Assembly (NCBI RefSeq): GCF_037975245.1
Contig: NC_092568.1
Span: 25,217,501 to 25,281,500, forward strand
Source: Apostichopus japonicus
Lineage: Eukaryota > Echinodermata > Holothuroidea > Aspidochirotida > Stichopodidae
Length of the DNA stretch: 64,000 nt
Reading direction: 5' to 3'
In this document: piece after piece, positions 13,401 through 22,630 of the stretch
Position numbering within the stretch: position 1 is the stretch's first letter
How the letters are laid out: each line of letters begins with the position of its first letter
Position numbers and translations under genes: made by a program
Notes under the pieces: generated by a model
Told to the model about the DNA's origin: nothing
Database searches by the model: none
The model's input: the letters and a program-made list of their open reading frames with translations, nothing else

Positions 13401-16400
13401 AATCGCAATGGACCCCTCCCCCAGGACGGCTATCACTAGTTGGTAACATGTCAATGAATAATGGGCCGGTCTAGGTGAAAAAATGCCCGGGCCGGTTTTA
13501 AAACCCAGTCCGCCCCTGGTTGCAATACATGCTGACTACAACGGTTTACTTATAACATTCTGTTATTTCATGAATATAATTATAACAAGGACTACATAAC
13601 ATAACAACAAAGTCAGCCCATAGAAGAGCAGCATACTGTTACTCCAGCCTATAGTATATCAAAGCTACATGATATATGCAATCAGTTTTAATCTACATCA
13701 AAGATAGTTCTAGATATCCGTTACCGGTCATGTCTTACCTCTTTTTCAATACCAGGGGCTACATGCCAGATAAATCATAACTTGTCATAACAAAAATTTA
13801 CAAAACATGCTATGAAAATATCTGGATGATTAATATCCATAATATAATAAAAACTTAATGTACATTATTGTTTTACAAGGTATGACTTGAGATTAGTTTG
13901 GAGACTCCTGTGAGCACTAGCTGAGCTGGCCCAGCCATCCAGCAGCATGTTAAAATCCTTGATATCATGCTTCAGGCAGGAAGACATGCTGGTGTGTTTG
14001 AAAGCTCATCTCTTATGCTCTGCAGTTTGCCATAATCTTGATATTCCCAAATATTCCCTTAATTTAAAGAAAAATAAAGTATGCTAATATACTGTCAAAA
14101 CATGATTCTTATGTTGTGATTTAACCTTTTGCTAAAAGCCTCTCAAAGGTTATGTTGCCAGTATCAACGTTATGTACTTTATGCACAGTATATACTGTAA
14201 TGTACTGTGTTTAAAGAAATGTACATGTACGTTTTACACTGCAAAAGTTTGTGCAGCTTAATTGTAAAATGGAAATGACTCATTGTAGACAGTTTGTAGT
14301 CACTTTTTTTGATCTTGGTTTGCTGTACTTTACCGTAACTAAACTAAACATACTTTCTTGCCACTTATTATTGATAGAGCACGTACATAACTGTCAGCAT
14401 GAGATCAGGAAATATTCTACACAATATTATGATGTTCATTAAAATACTGTTCATTAAAAATTGATTAAAATACTGGTTTCCCTGATATATCATATACTTT
14501 CTTTAATTAAAAATAGAGTTATTACAAGAATTTAAGATTTTATTTCTATCAAGATCCTTAAGAGGTCTCAACATCTGCTCGGAATTAAATTCTGTGAGCT
14601 CCATATTGAAAGTTAGACGTTGCCAGGGATAACTTAAATCTTTCATACTTTTCATATTTTATATTATTTGTTTGTGCTTGATTCTAGGTGATTAACAAAC
14701 AACTAGCTGAACTTCAGAATATTCAAGAGGAGAGAACAGATATGAATACACAATTGGAAGAAATGTTCTTTACTGATATGACATCGTTCAGAGATCAGGT
14801 GAGATGGCCATGATTTATTATAAGGCATTGATTAACCATTAAAATCAGTCGGGTGGGCATTGATGTCTTTTGTGATGTCCTTTTCTTTCTTTATTCCATT
14901 AATTTTGGTAAATTTGCCATACAGCCCACATGCAGATGAAAGGAAGCAACCCTTTTTTGAATCAATCTTGGTCAATTTTTGATAATTTAACCATGTCTTT
15001 CATCATCTAGTCTATAATTTAAAATTCACTTAAAATATTTAAGTAAATGGAGAAATTAAAAAAAACAAAAAAACCCCTCATATTCACTCTTTGGTTGTTT
15101 TTGTTATTGCTCATATTAAATGTATCTGGGCAACAATCAGTCTGCTAAAGGTTTATTTTTAGACAAAATCTGTGAGGATTGTGTTTATTTGAGTAATGGT
15201 GTCATTAGCTTGAGTAATAACCAATTGAAGCTGAATGATGTTGCTAAGGAGAAATTTGTGAATTGTGTAATTGTTTATGGGCTTGATGCTGCTATTGCAC
15301 AAGGGCATTAGACGTGAAGAAAATAAGAGAGAGAATAAAACTGTTAACATAGTGCTAATGTAACTACAAAAAAGCCTGTCTAAGTCAATATTGTAAGAGT
15401 TAGAGTGGCCTTACATTTAGGTCATAGCAGGATCTACTGCAAACTGAGGTGAACAGAGACTCAATATTGGGAATAAAGTTGGTCAGTACTACCTTCATTA
15501 ATTATTTTTGGGTGACAAATTTCTTCGGAGTGTCTTTGTTAGATGAGTTGAAATCATATTTTTGTCAAATATTTGGAACGTTTGGTATAACTAGTATAAA
15601 TTAAGCAGTAAAGAAAAGTTTTAAATTATTTTAATATATTATTTTCTATTTATTATTTTTAATTATGAAATTTTTAAGTTCACCCAATTGCATAATACAG
15701 CTAATTTCTTAAAATTTCTTCCAAAATATTTTTACATTTTGCTTAGTCTTTCAAGATATTTTTGCAATATTAGTCATTTTTTCCCCCTTCTGTCATGCAT
15801 ATAGGTACTGTAATAATGAGAATAGTCATAATAATGCCATGTTAGTGCATACATCCTGACATTCAGTTGATACATATGTAGGTGGGGTTAAATAAACTTT
15901 TGCCAGTAACCTGTTATGGTTGACTAGCTTAGAGTTGATGTTGAAAAACAGGTCAAAAATGACAACCAATATTTCATCTTCTCCATGTGTGCGATCAACC
16001 GCAAATAACAAAAACACTCTTTGTGTTTATTACGCAGAATGAACTTCTAGGAAGAATCAAGATGGCCATCAACAACGTGTCAGAGAAATGCGTGAAGGCT
16101 CAAGACCCGCCTCTGAACAGTCTGGAGTACGAAGAAAAGCTGTCTCTTATCATGGTAAGTCATCAGTAAAATGATGTCATATTTAGATTTGATGTTTTGA
16201 AATCATTTTTAGTTAAAAGTTTTATTTATTTGACAAATTTATATTAGAAATTATTATCAATAGTATAAACTCCTGTCATTTAATGAGAAGTATTTTGAAT
16301 TTGGTTATGAAATTATTAACTGACAAAGAAATGTAAATTGCAACATTTTGATGTTGTCGGTGGCACTATGTGACATATCCTACTTATGGACAATATGACA

Positions 16401-16791
16401 TTCCTGTTAGAAACATCTTATAATGAGTGTTTATAGTGATAATTAGCATTGGGACAATACGATATATATATATATGATATTTAGTAATAATTAGGTTTTT
16501 GGGGTTTCCTCTGCAATATTATTATTTCTCTCATAAAAGTGAATTATGAGTGATTCAGTTTATTTAGCCTCGTTATCCGCATTTTGAGGGCTATATAAAA
16601 TTCAGTCCCTTTGTGTGAAAACTGCCTGTGTGTTCCTAAACATTTCTAATCCTTCTTTCCATCGCATTTTCTCTATGCAGGCTTTTCTTGTGGACAAAAT
16701 AGCAGTTGAGAGAATGGCCAGGTTAGGTTTCGATGGTGACATGTACGCCTTGGATTCGCGAAGAAAGTCCGCTACGTCATCAAAGTCATAG
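2443..16791 (+). CDS. CCDC42/CFAP73-family (DUF4200) coiled-coil axonemal protein, 9 coding exons
   Basis: Coding exons: 2443-2555, 4090-4147, 4965-5141, 8787-8944, 10128-10210, 11542-11711, 14688-14798, 16038-16154, 16681-16791 (TAG). All junctions are GT-AG, phases join, and the product is 365 aa (human CCDC42 and CFAP73 are about 310). The protein is highly charged and almost wholly coiled coil. A short N-terminal tail (about 1-57) precedes a DUF4200-like block (about 60-180) with FQQRMEYCERRRGDL and VKKFEKFIDETEAKRRRAI, which closely match the family pattern 'F..R...L..RW..L...E..L......F..F......KR.RA'. A C-terminal LLGRIKMAINNV matches the family's LLG.I+MA.LNLF motif. Family members are ciliary proteins of the axoneme, tied to inner-arm dynein regulation (CFAP73/MIA2) or sperm tail assembly (CCDC42). 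I cannot choose the exact paralogue. The exon holding the ATG follows an acceptor (AG at 2417-2418), so a 5' UTR exon lies upstream. The first exons have no conserved domain and are the least certain. Confidence 0.88.
2754..3108. mobile_element. TTAA-flanked fold-back element (piggyBac-like MITE)
   Basis: The two halves are inverted copies. AGGTCTGCTGTATAGACCC..CTATAGCACGCT on the left matches the reverse complement of the right end, AAGATCTGCT..TTATAGCACGCT. The pairing extends through ATTACGTA.TCGACCTGCC, and an inner pair carries CTTTGTGTNAACGCTGT. TTAA stands at 2750-2753 and 3109-3112, the target duplication of piggyBac-type elements. It is non-coding and lies in intron 1 of the CCDC42-like gene. 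Confidence 0.6.
5142..5780 (+). repeat. G-rich minisatellite starting at a splice donor, about 14 copies of 40-50 bp
   Basis: The unit is roughly AAGAGGTTGGTTTATATATGG followed by GAGTATAGAGGGAAGG and a variable run of G. It repeats about 14 times with indels mostly in the G-run. The first unit coincides with the end of exon 3 (CAAGAG|GTTGGT), so each unit repeats the exon-intron junction. Long frames on either strand here are repeat artefacts. The G-runs could form quadruplexes. Confidence 0.9.
8184..8240 (+). other. tRNA-like promoter remnant (possible SINE head)
   Basis: An A-box-like TAGCCTAGAGCGG is followed after only a few bases by a B-box-like GGTTCGAATCCCG. The anticodon arm is missing, so this is no functional tRNA. 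A (TA)n tract follows at about 8288-8318, as in the tails of some SINEs. Confidence 0.3.
8288..8320. repeat. TA dinucleotide microsatellite
   Basis: About 15 TA units in intron 3 of the CCDC42-like gene. A similar shorter tract at about 8024-8045 follows a C-run at about 7989-8005. Confidence 0.85.
8465..8515. repeat. Perfect 18-bp inverted repeat
   Basis: ATATTTTTGCCAGATAAT and its exact reverse complement ATTATCTGGCAAAAATAT are separated by about 15 bp of AT-rich DNA. This could be the remnant of a small fold-back transposon or a hairpin in the intron. No target duplication was seen. Confidence 0.6.
9793..9838 (-). ncRNA. Hammerhead-ribozyme-like motif (degenerate, Penelope/retrozyme-type remnant)
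   Basis: On the minus strand, a stem of about 7 bp (AAGCCT with AGGCTAA) encloses TTGAAGA, a perfect GATCC/GGATC stem-loop, and CGAAAC-GTC. The order matches a hammerhead core (CUGAUGA, stem II, GAAA, GUC, stem I) with a vestigial stem III. CUGAUGA is altered to UUGAAGA, so cleavage activity is doubtful. Such ribozymes occur in Penelope-like retroelements and retrozymes of invertebrates. A homopolymer-rich A tract follows on the plus strand at about 9870-9897. Confidence 0.35.
10377..10512. repeat. ATT trinucleotide microsatellite
   Basis: A long interrupted (ATT)n array in intron 5 of the CCDC42-like gene, with AGT and ACT variants at its left end. Confidence 0.9.
11088..11360. repeat. Pyrimidine-rich tetranucleotide tract (TTCG/TCTG/TTTC)
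   Basis: About 270 bp built almost only of TTTC, TTCG and TCTG tetramers. It is a compound microsatellite and gives meaningless long frames on both strands. It ends about 180 bp before exon 6 of the CCDC42-like gene. Confidence 0.85.
12221..12623. mobile_element. hAT-type MITE with exact 8-bp target duplication
   Basis: It begins CAGGGTTGTCCAACC and ends GGTTGGACAACCCTG, a perfect 15-bp terminal inverted repeat. GACTATAG flanks it at 12213-12220 and 12624-12631. CAGGG-type termini and an 8-bp duplication are the hAT signature. The 403-bp body has no coding capacity. It lies in intron 6 of the CCDC42-like gene. Confidence 0.9.
12677..13518. mobile_element. Internally deleted hAT transposon with exact 8-bp target duplication
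   Basis: The left end CAGTGGCAGACTGG and right end (reverse complement CAGGGGCGGACTGG) form the terminal repeat. GTTGCAAT flanks both sides (12669-12676 and 13519-13526). The 842-bp body keeps the 3' part of a hAT transposase. It sits 45 bp from the preceding hAT element. Confidence 0.92.
12857..13138 (+). pseudogene. hAT transposase C-terminal (hATC dimerisation) remnant
   Basis: A 93-aa frame ends with TAG and carries the hATC hallmark VACERSFSALKRIKNRLRS, followed by MTQEHLEAFMLMSVEK. This is the C-terminal dimerisation segment of hAT transposases. The catalytic domain and start are missing, since the element is only 842 bp, so it cannot make an active enzyme. It lies inside the element at 12677-13518, whose 8-bp target duplication agrees. 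Confidence 0.88.
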
Positions 16792-18640
16792 TGTCCAGGA
16801 TGGATCCTTCACACTGCTATTTATATGTTCAATAGACCCAAGAATCCATGTAAATTGAGCAACAGACAGAGATGCAATTGGTGTCAGGCTATCTCCTCAG
16901 AGTTATTGACCTCAGTCAGTGACCAATAATCTGGAATCACTTGTTTGTTTCAACTTGTATAAGAGCAAAAGACCATTTATGGCTAGAACAGGATTTGAAC
17001 CGGTGACCTCTGCTTTTTATACAATTCACTTGTTCAAATCCCAGCCCTAGCCGTAAATTTCTTTGCTCTTTTTCATTGTCTGGAAATGTCCCCGTCAGTT
17101 TTCTGTCATTCGTTTACTTTTATTTTGGTTTTAACTTGTCAGTGACTTGACTATATCTGTGACTGACTTTCATGTGCCTTGACTCGAATTTTCAAGTTTG
17201 TCTTGCTCGCTGCTCTTGGAATCTAACGAGAGTACATGCTGCCACACGTTTTCTGTCAATCTTCTTGTTTTTATTACACCACATCAGAACCAAGGAATGG
17301 CTTGGCAGTAGATGCTCTTAAGTCACATACTCAAAAGTTTGTGTGACATGGAGAGTCTTTTTTTGGACACAGACTAAACATCCATAAAACCTATTTTTTT
17401 TTGTGTCAGATTTTGATGTCATAGTATTCTTAATGGTAAGATACAGCTATACACAGCTTAGTGTATTATAAGATACCAGGAGTATGTAGGAGCCTACAGT
17501 GGCAATCAGTAGCAACAGCCCAACAATACATTGCCAGGTGCAGAAATTTCCTCACTTTTTGCATTAGATATAGGTTTGGAGGTTCTCCCAGCAGTTTACA
17601 GGACAAGCAACACCATCTTCATGTTGGATCTTTCTTTAATTCAATGCAGATCAAGATTACTAATTTTCTCACTTTATTTTGTTTTTTCATGTCTTCCATA
17701 ACACTGGTAGTGTTACATATGTGCAATAATGTATTATGCTGTAAAATGTTAATGTATATTTTCTAAATTGTCAAATGTGTATGTTAAGTCAAATCTTCAT
17801 TTGTGGAAAGTAGTTGTTTCTTTGTTACCGTGATCATGGGACTAGATATTTATAGGTATTTAAATCGTGCAAAAAAGATTAGTGGGGTAAACCACCAAAG
17901 CACCATAACTTCTGATGGTGTTTTTTTTCACTCTCTTTTCTCACTTTTAGAATATCTTGCTTTATTCTCCAAGTAGTTTGAGTTCCAACAGTGTTAAGGT
18001 TTAACTTCAGAATAGGCTTTGCAGATATAAATTGTTAACCTCACCCCTTAGACGTGAACCAAAAAGTCACAATTGGTAATAATCATAATCTCATGATTCT
18101 CCTGTGTTAGATTAATAATATCATCGTTTATTCTGTTCGATATATCAATTTTGTGTCAAACTGAGGCTTTTAAGACTGATAATGTTTGTGTATAGTTTAT
18201 AAAGTCAACCTCACTCCTTGAACTTGTCTAGGTAATGCTTTTTATTTTTCTTACATTTTGGCAGTTGATTAAACCGGGCCAGACAAAACTAAGTACCATT
18301 TCTATGTAGTGACAGAAACCAGAGGTTTTGACAATTTTTATGACTATTTCATGTGATTGTATGTTTGTACAATATATTTCATGTAATGATAACTGGTCTT
18401 CCTGCTTCCTACAATATACCTGAATTAGTTCCTTTTATAATTGCAAATGAATAGTGGGTATTTAAGCTGTTGCTGTAGATTAAGTTTGTTTTCAACTTTT
18501 TGATGCACAAATGACTTCTTTTCTGATAAAATAATGTTTTGTTTCTCTTATTTCACATGAAAATGGTGTCTATAAGTCATATTTCTTTTAATTTTATTTA
18601 TTTTTCTGAAAGAATAAAATACATCAACCACAGATGATGC
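16792..18640 (+). other. 3' UTR of the CCDC42/CFAP73-like gene
   Basis: This AT-rich stretch follows the TAG stop and has no sustained coding frame. An AATAAA signal at 18613-18618 is the best polyadenylation candidate and would give a UTR of about 1.8 kb. It contains the 110-bp fold-back repeat at 16961-17070. An earlier cleavage site cannot be excluded. Confidence 0.5.
16961..17070. repeat. Fold-back repeat with tRNA-3'-end-like arms
   Basis: The arms of about 45 bp are inverted copies: AAGAGCAAAAGACC..GGCTAG..GGATTTGAAC against GTTCAAATCC..CTAGCC..TTTGCTCTT. Each inner arm looks like the T-arm plus acceptor strand of a tRNA (B-box GTTCAAATCC). The centre on the minus strand, GCAGAGGTCACC, also looks tRNA-like. 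No A-box, so not a tRNA gene. It lies in the 3' UTR of the CCDC42-like gene. Confidence 0.6.
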
Positions 18641-21600
18641 TTTGTTTTCATTCCTGTCCTGGTAGTATATTTACTTATTTATTTACTTTATCTAAATCAG
18701 TGGTTCGCTTCAAAAAGGTTTGAGAACCACTGATCTAAATCATGGACATCGATGATTTGGCAGTCTAAAAATGGATGAAAGGGTTTCCTAACCGCATGTA
18801 AAGAAACCTCTGTTAGTGTCATATTCACTGTAGGATGGTAAGTGTTGCTACGTGGGTGGCCTAGATCCCGAAAGCGTAAATTAATTATGAATATTCACAA
18901 TTTTGGACAATTGGTCTCCATATAAATTCATACTGTTAGAAGGAGTGCTCTAAAGCATATGAGAGGACAGTATAGACTGTTTTGAGCATCGGAATAAAAT
19001 GTCCCAACTGTCTGTGAACCCACATAATGGGTTGGTTAAATACACCCACCGAGAACAATCTCAGGCATGTTGTAGTAACATGAGTGGAAAGCTATCAGTG
19101 GTCACATTAATATAACTTATTTGGAGAAATAAAGAATGAAAACAAACATGATTTTTTTTTTTTAATATCTAATTCATGTTGACTTTAATTCTTATGTACA
19201 GTAAACATGATACTATTTCATGTATGTATCAAACAATTGATTGGTTTCATAAAATGCAGAGACCGTTCATAAAATAGTATCAAAATTGAGAAAGGAAAAG
19301 CACCTTTCCTGACACTAATTAAAAAATGTCAAAATTCTTAAAATTTTCTTTCACATTATGATCACATTCGACTACATATAATGAATACATAATATTTTTT
19401 TTTTAAATGGCTTATAGAGAAGAGGGTTGTTATTCCATCGAAGCTGTAACAGGTGTGAATGAAATGAATACTTAAGATGGAAGACGATAATAAATACAGA
19501 AGAAACATGAATACATGAATAAATACTGAAAGACCGGGAAAAGCTCATAACCGTCCCATACTAACTGGAATAATTAAGTCAAAGCCACAAACATGCATCT
19601 TGCCTTGCTACTTGGAAATTTGTAACTAGATCTGGGTTCGGGGGGTTAAATACAAAGAGCTTTCGTCTTAACTCTCTAAAGGCACTTCTTGACCAACTGG
19701 TCCACGACGGTTAACCAAAATGCTGAGGCAAACCTAACATTTTCAAGTGTGGGCAGTAGAAAAACATCACTTATCTTCAAATCTTTAACCCCGATATTAA
19801 TTTACTAAACAGAGTACACTGCATGAAACAATCATCTGATTGGATGTGTCATCGAAAAACAAAACCATCTACCAATAGGCAAAAGTTCTCACAATACTAG
19901 CATTGCTTGATTTGTAATTTCGATAAAAACAACAGTCGTGTGATTTTTGTAGCATGCAATCAATACAGCCATTGTTCACCTTAATGTTACTGCTACATAT
20001 TTTCTACAAAATCTTTTCTTAGCTAGAAAATGTTGAGACTTGCAAAATTATTTCTCGTGCAGGAAAAGGGAGACGACCTAAAACTCCTCCATTGAGAGTC
20101 AAATCCTGTTTAACATTCACTTTGGAATAGAGTCATATTTTAATGATGCATAGATTCCACAATCGTGTAAATGTATCAAGTATTTAATCATAATAAACTT
20201 GTTAGAAAAATTTACAAACTATAAATTTTATTAATAAAGTACTACTATATATCTATTTCTTATAATCATAATAATAATAATAATATTAATAAAAAAATAT
20301 TAGACCAGCTAGAACTACCAGGTCATTCTGGCCCATGCAGTGTTGGCATGTCTGACTACATTTCACTGAGCGTTATTTGCTATATCCAGTATACCAAATA
20401 TCCATAAAATTAGATTTATTCGTGGTCACAATATAGCAGCAGAATTAGAACGTAGCGTGAAACGCACTTTGTTTAGTTTCTTAACCCGGCAGCTGAAAAC
20501 TATCAAAGTAAACAGCATTCAACACTATTTGAGCTTCCTTTTAACTGTTTGCGAACTGTATCAATTTATACATTTTATACATAACAAGTTATTATTTTCT
20601 CTGGTGGGTAACTGTACACGTTTTGTTGTGAGGGTCTCTGAGCATGCTCACACATATTAATCGGAACAGACTCTTCCGAGACTTGAAGTCACTTTTCTTT
20701 ACCACACCATGGGTCCGTATTTTACTCTGATGAAGTGTAATTGCACCACAGACAGACCCTGTCAAATAATGGACTTACATCCAAATTTTCAAATTCCCTA
20801 ATTGTCTTTATGAACAAAAAACAAATGAACAAAGGAATACTGACTAGCTCTCTCCTTCCATTGTCTTAAAAAAATTATCTACAAATTACTGCAATCATGC
20901 TAAATTTGAACAGGAATATGTCAGCATCATAGCCAGATAGTTGCGTACATGAGATAATAGTTCAGACGATAACAATAACGAGTAGTATATAGTGTAGACA
21001 GGGTATACTGCATGCTATATCATAAATCCAACGGTGATACTTGAAAATCTCAATCTCTAAATTACAACAGCCAGCAGACTTGTCCAATTAACACTGCTTT
21101 TTTTCTCTCTTCTCCTTCACGTACATCATCAAATGCATATAGACTTATTAAATGATGAATATCATGTCTAGCAATGTATGAAAAACTTGCATTTTCTTAC
21201 TAATAAAACCAGTGACAAGTGACAAGTAAATGCCGAGGAATTTTAGCTAGCTTCTTGTTGACACTCGCAAGTGTCATGTGAGATTGGGAAGAACCTTGTA
21301 AGCTGTCCCTAAGGTGGCTCTGTAAGGCACTTGAAACTCAAATCAGATGCTTTAAATTTAACCAAGTGATCTGGTTGGTTTGTTTGTTTTCTTCTTAATT
21401 TTTATTACACTCCCATGAGAGTCTGTAGCTCTATCCCGATAGATAATAAAGAGTACATCGTATGGTCTTCTTGTACCACTGTAAGAAATCTCCTCAAACT
21501 CAGATTAAATATGATGCTACACTGAACCCACGTAATTTATTCTGCTTCTATTGGCTTCAGGGAGCTCTTCTCATTCTTTAGGGTTTCACTTGAAATGAGA

Positions 21601-22592
21601 TGAAAACACTTAGAATATTTCTAGCACTCCATGAAAATTTCCCCAGATGCTCTATTATCATTTTGTAACAGCTACAAATGAAACCCATATTATGATAACA
21701 TACCAAAAAAAAACAGAAATTCAGGAAGTTGTCCCCAGGCCATTGAGTTGACAATCTGGAAGCAGTTGAGCTCGCCAGCAGACCATTGAAGACTGGAATC
21801 AGACTGTGACCAAAGATGACATGATTACCAGATTTTACTTCCTGTCACCGTATGTTCCACAACAGATTTCAACTATATAAATTTCAAATTTTGAGTGGCA
21901 GTTTTTGAGTGTTGCAAATTATGCTTTGCATAAAATACAGACAATATCATCATGGTTTCTAAGTACAAAGAGTTCTCCACATCTTTTTCATTCGTTTAGC
22001 AGTTTTGCCTGTTTCGATATGCAATACCAGATGAACGATATCATGTACGTTGCTGAGAAAAACAAATCTTGGCACGTCGTGATCCAAAGAGGTGTTGTTG
22101 ACATATCCAGATTTCCTACCATAACAAATTGTCATGGCAAGCTTTCTCCCTTGAAAGTTTGAGAAGGAATTTTAAGCAATGTGTTGCTCAGTGTCCACTT
22201 GACAAAAAATATGTTATATTATAAACATACTCTTGAAGGATAAGGTGAAGTTAGTAATGAATACCTGCTTACACAAAAAGGAATACTAATGTGAACTGTA
22301 CGAAAATCAACAACTTCTATGATACAAAATCAGCCAATTATTCGACGAGTGTTCCGTGATGTCTGTCGCTGCTCGAGCAGAATTTTGCCATGCGCTCTGG
22401 TATCGATCTTTCAAATTGCACTTTTTATTTTACCTCAGCGTTCTGACCAACACTCTGGGCTATCAAAATTTAAAATCTACCACTCTCACTAACCTAAAAA
22501 TCCCTTCCACAAAAAAAATCATCTCTGTCGACATCAGATGCAAATAACTGGAGACGAATCTCGGCCGACTCGTTCAACTTTTGAAGATTGAG
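18641..22592. other. Convergent intergenic region, 3' flanks of the CCDC42-like gene and SAV1
   Basis: AT-rich DNA without a recognisable coding segment on either strand. Minus-strand AATAAA hexamers occur at about 22598, 22429, 21541, 20420 and 20232, any of which could end SAV1 transcripts. A 35-bp hAT remnant is at 18698-18732 and an ATA-rich microsatellite at about 20265-20300. Nothing else stands out. Confidence 0.5.
18698..18732. mobile_element. Minimal 35-bp hAT remnant with exact 8-bp target duplication
   Basis: It begins CAGTGGTTCGC and ends GAGAACCACTG, typical hAT termini (CAGTGGTTCTC type), with almost nothing between. ATCTAAAT flanks it at 18690-18697 and 18733-18740. The duplication shows an insertion event, and almost all of the interior has been lost. 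Confidence 0.85.
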
Positions 22593-22630
22593 TTTATTTG
22601 GCACTCGACCAAGTTGGCGACACGTCTGAA

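Noticed and set aside
16970-17055. tRNA gene on the minus strand
   Set aside because: B-box and acceptor-like ends are present, but there is no A-box or D-arm, and the symmetry shows an inverted repeat of a tRNA 3' end.
17461-17766. 101-codon frame in the 3' UTR of the CCDC42-like gene
   Set aside because: No splice support or recognisable motif; composition matches the surrounding UTR.
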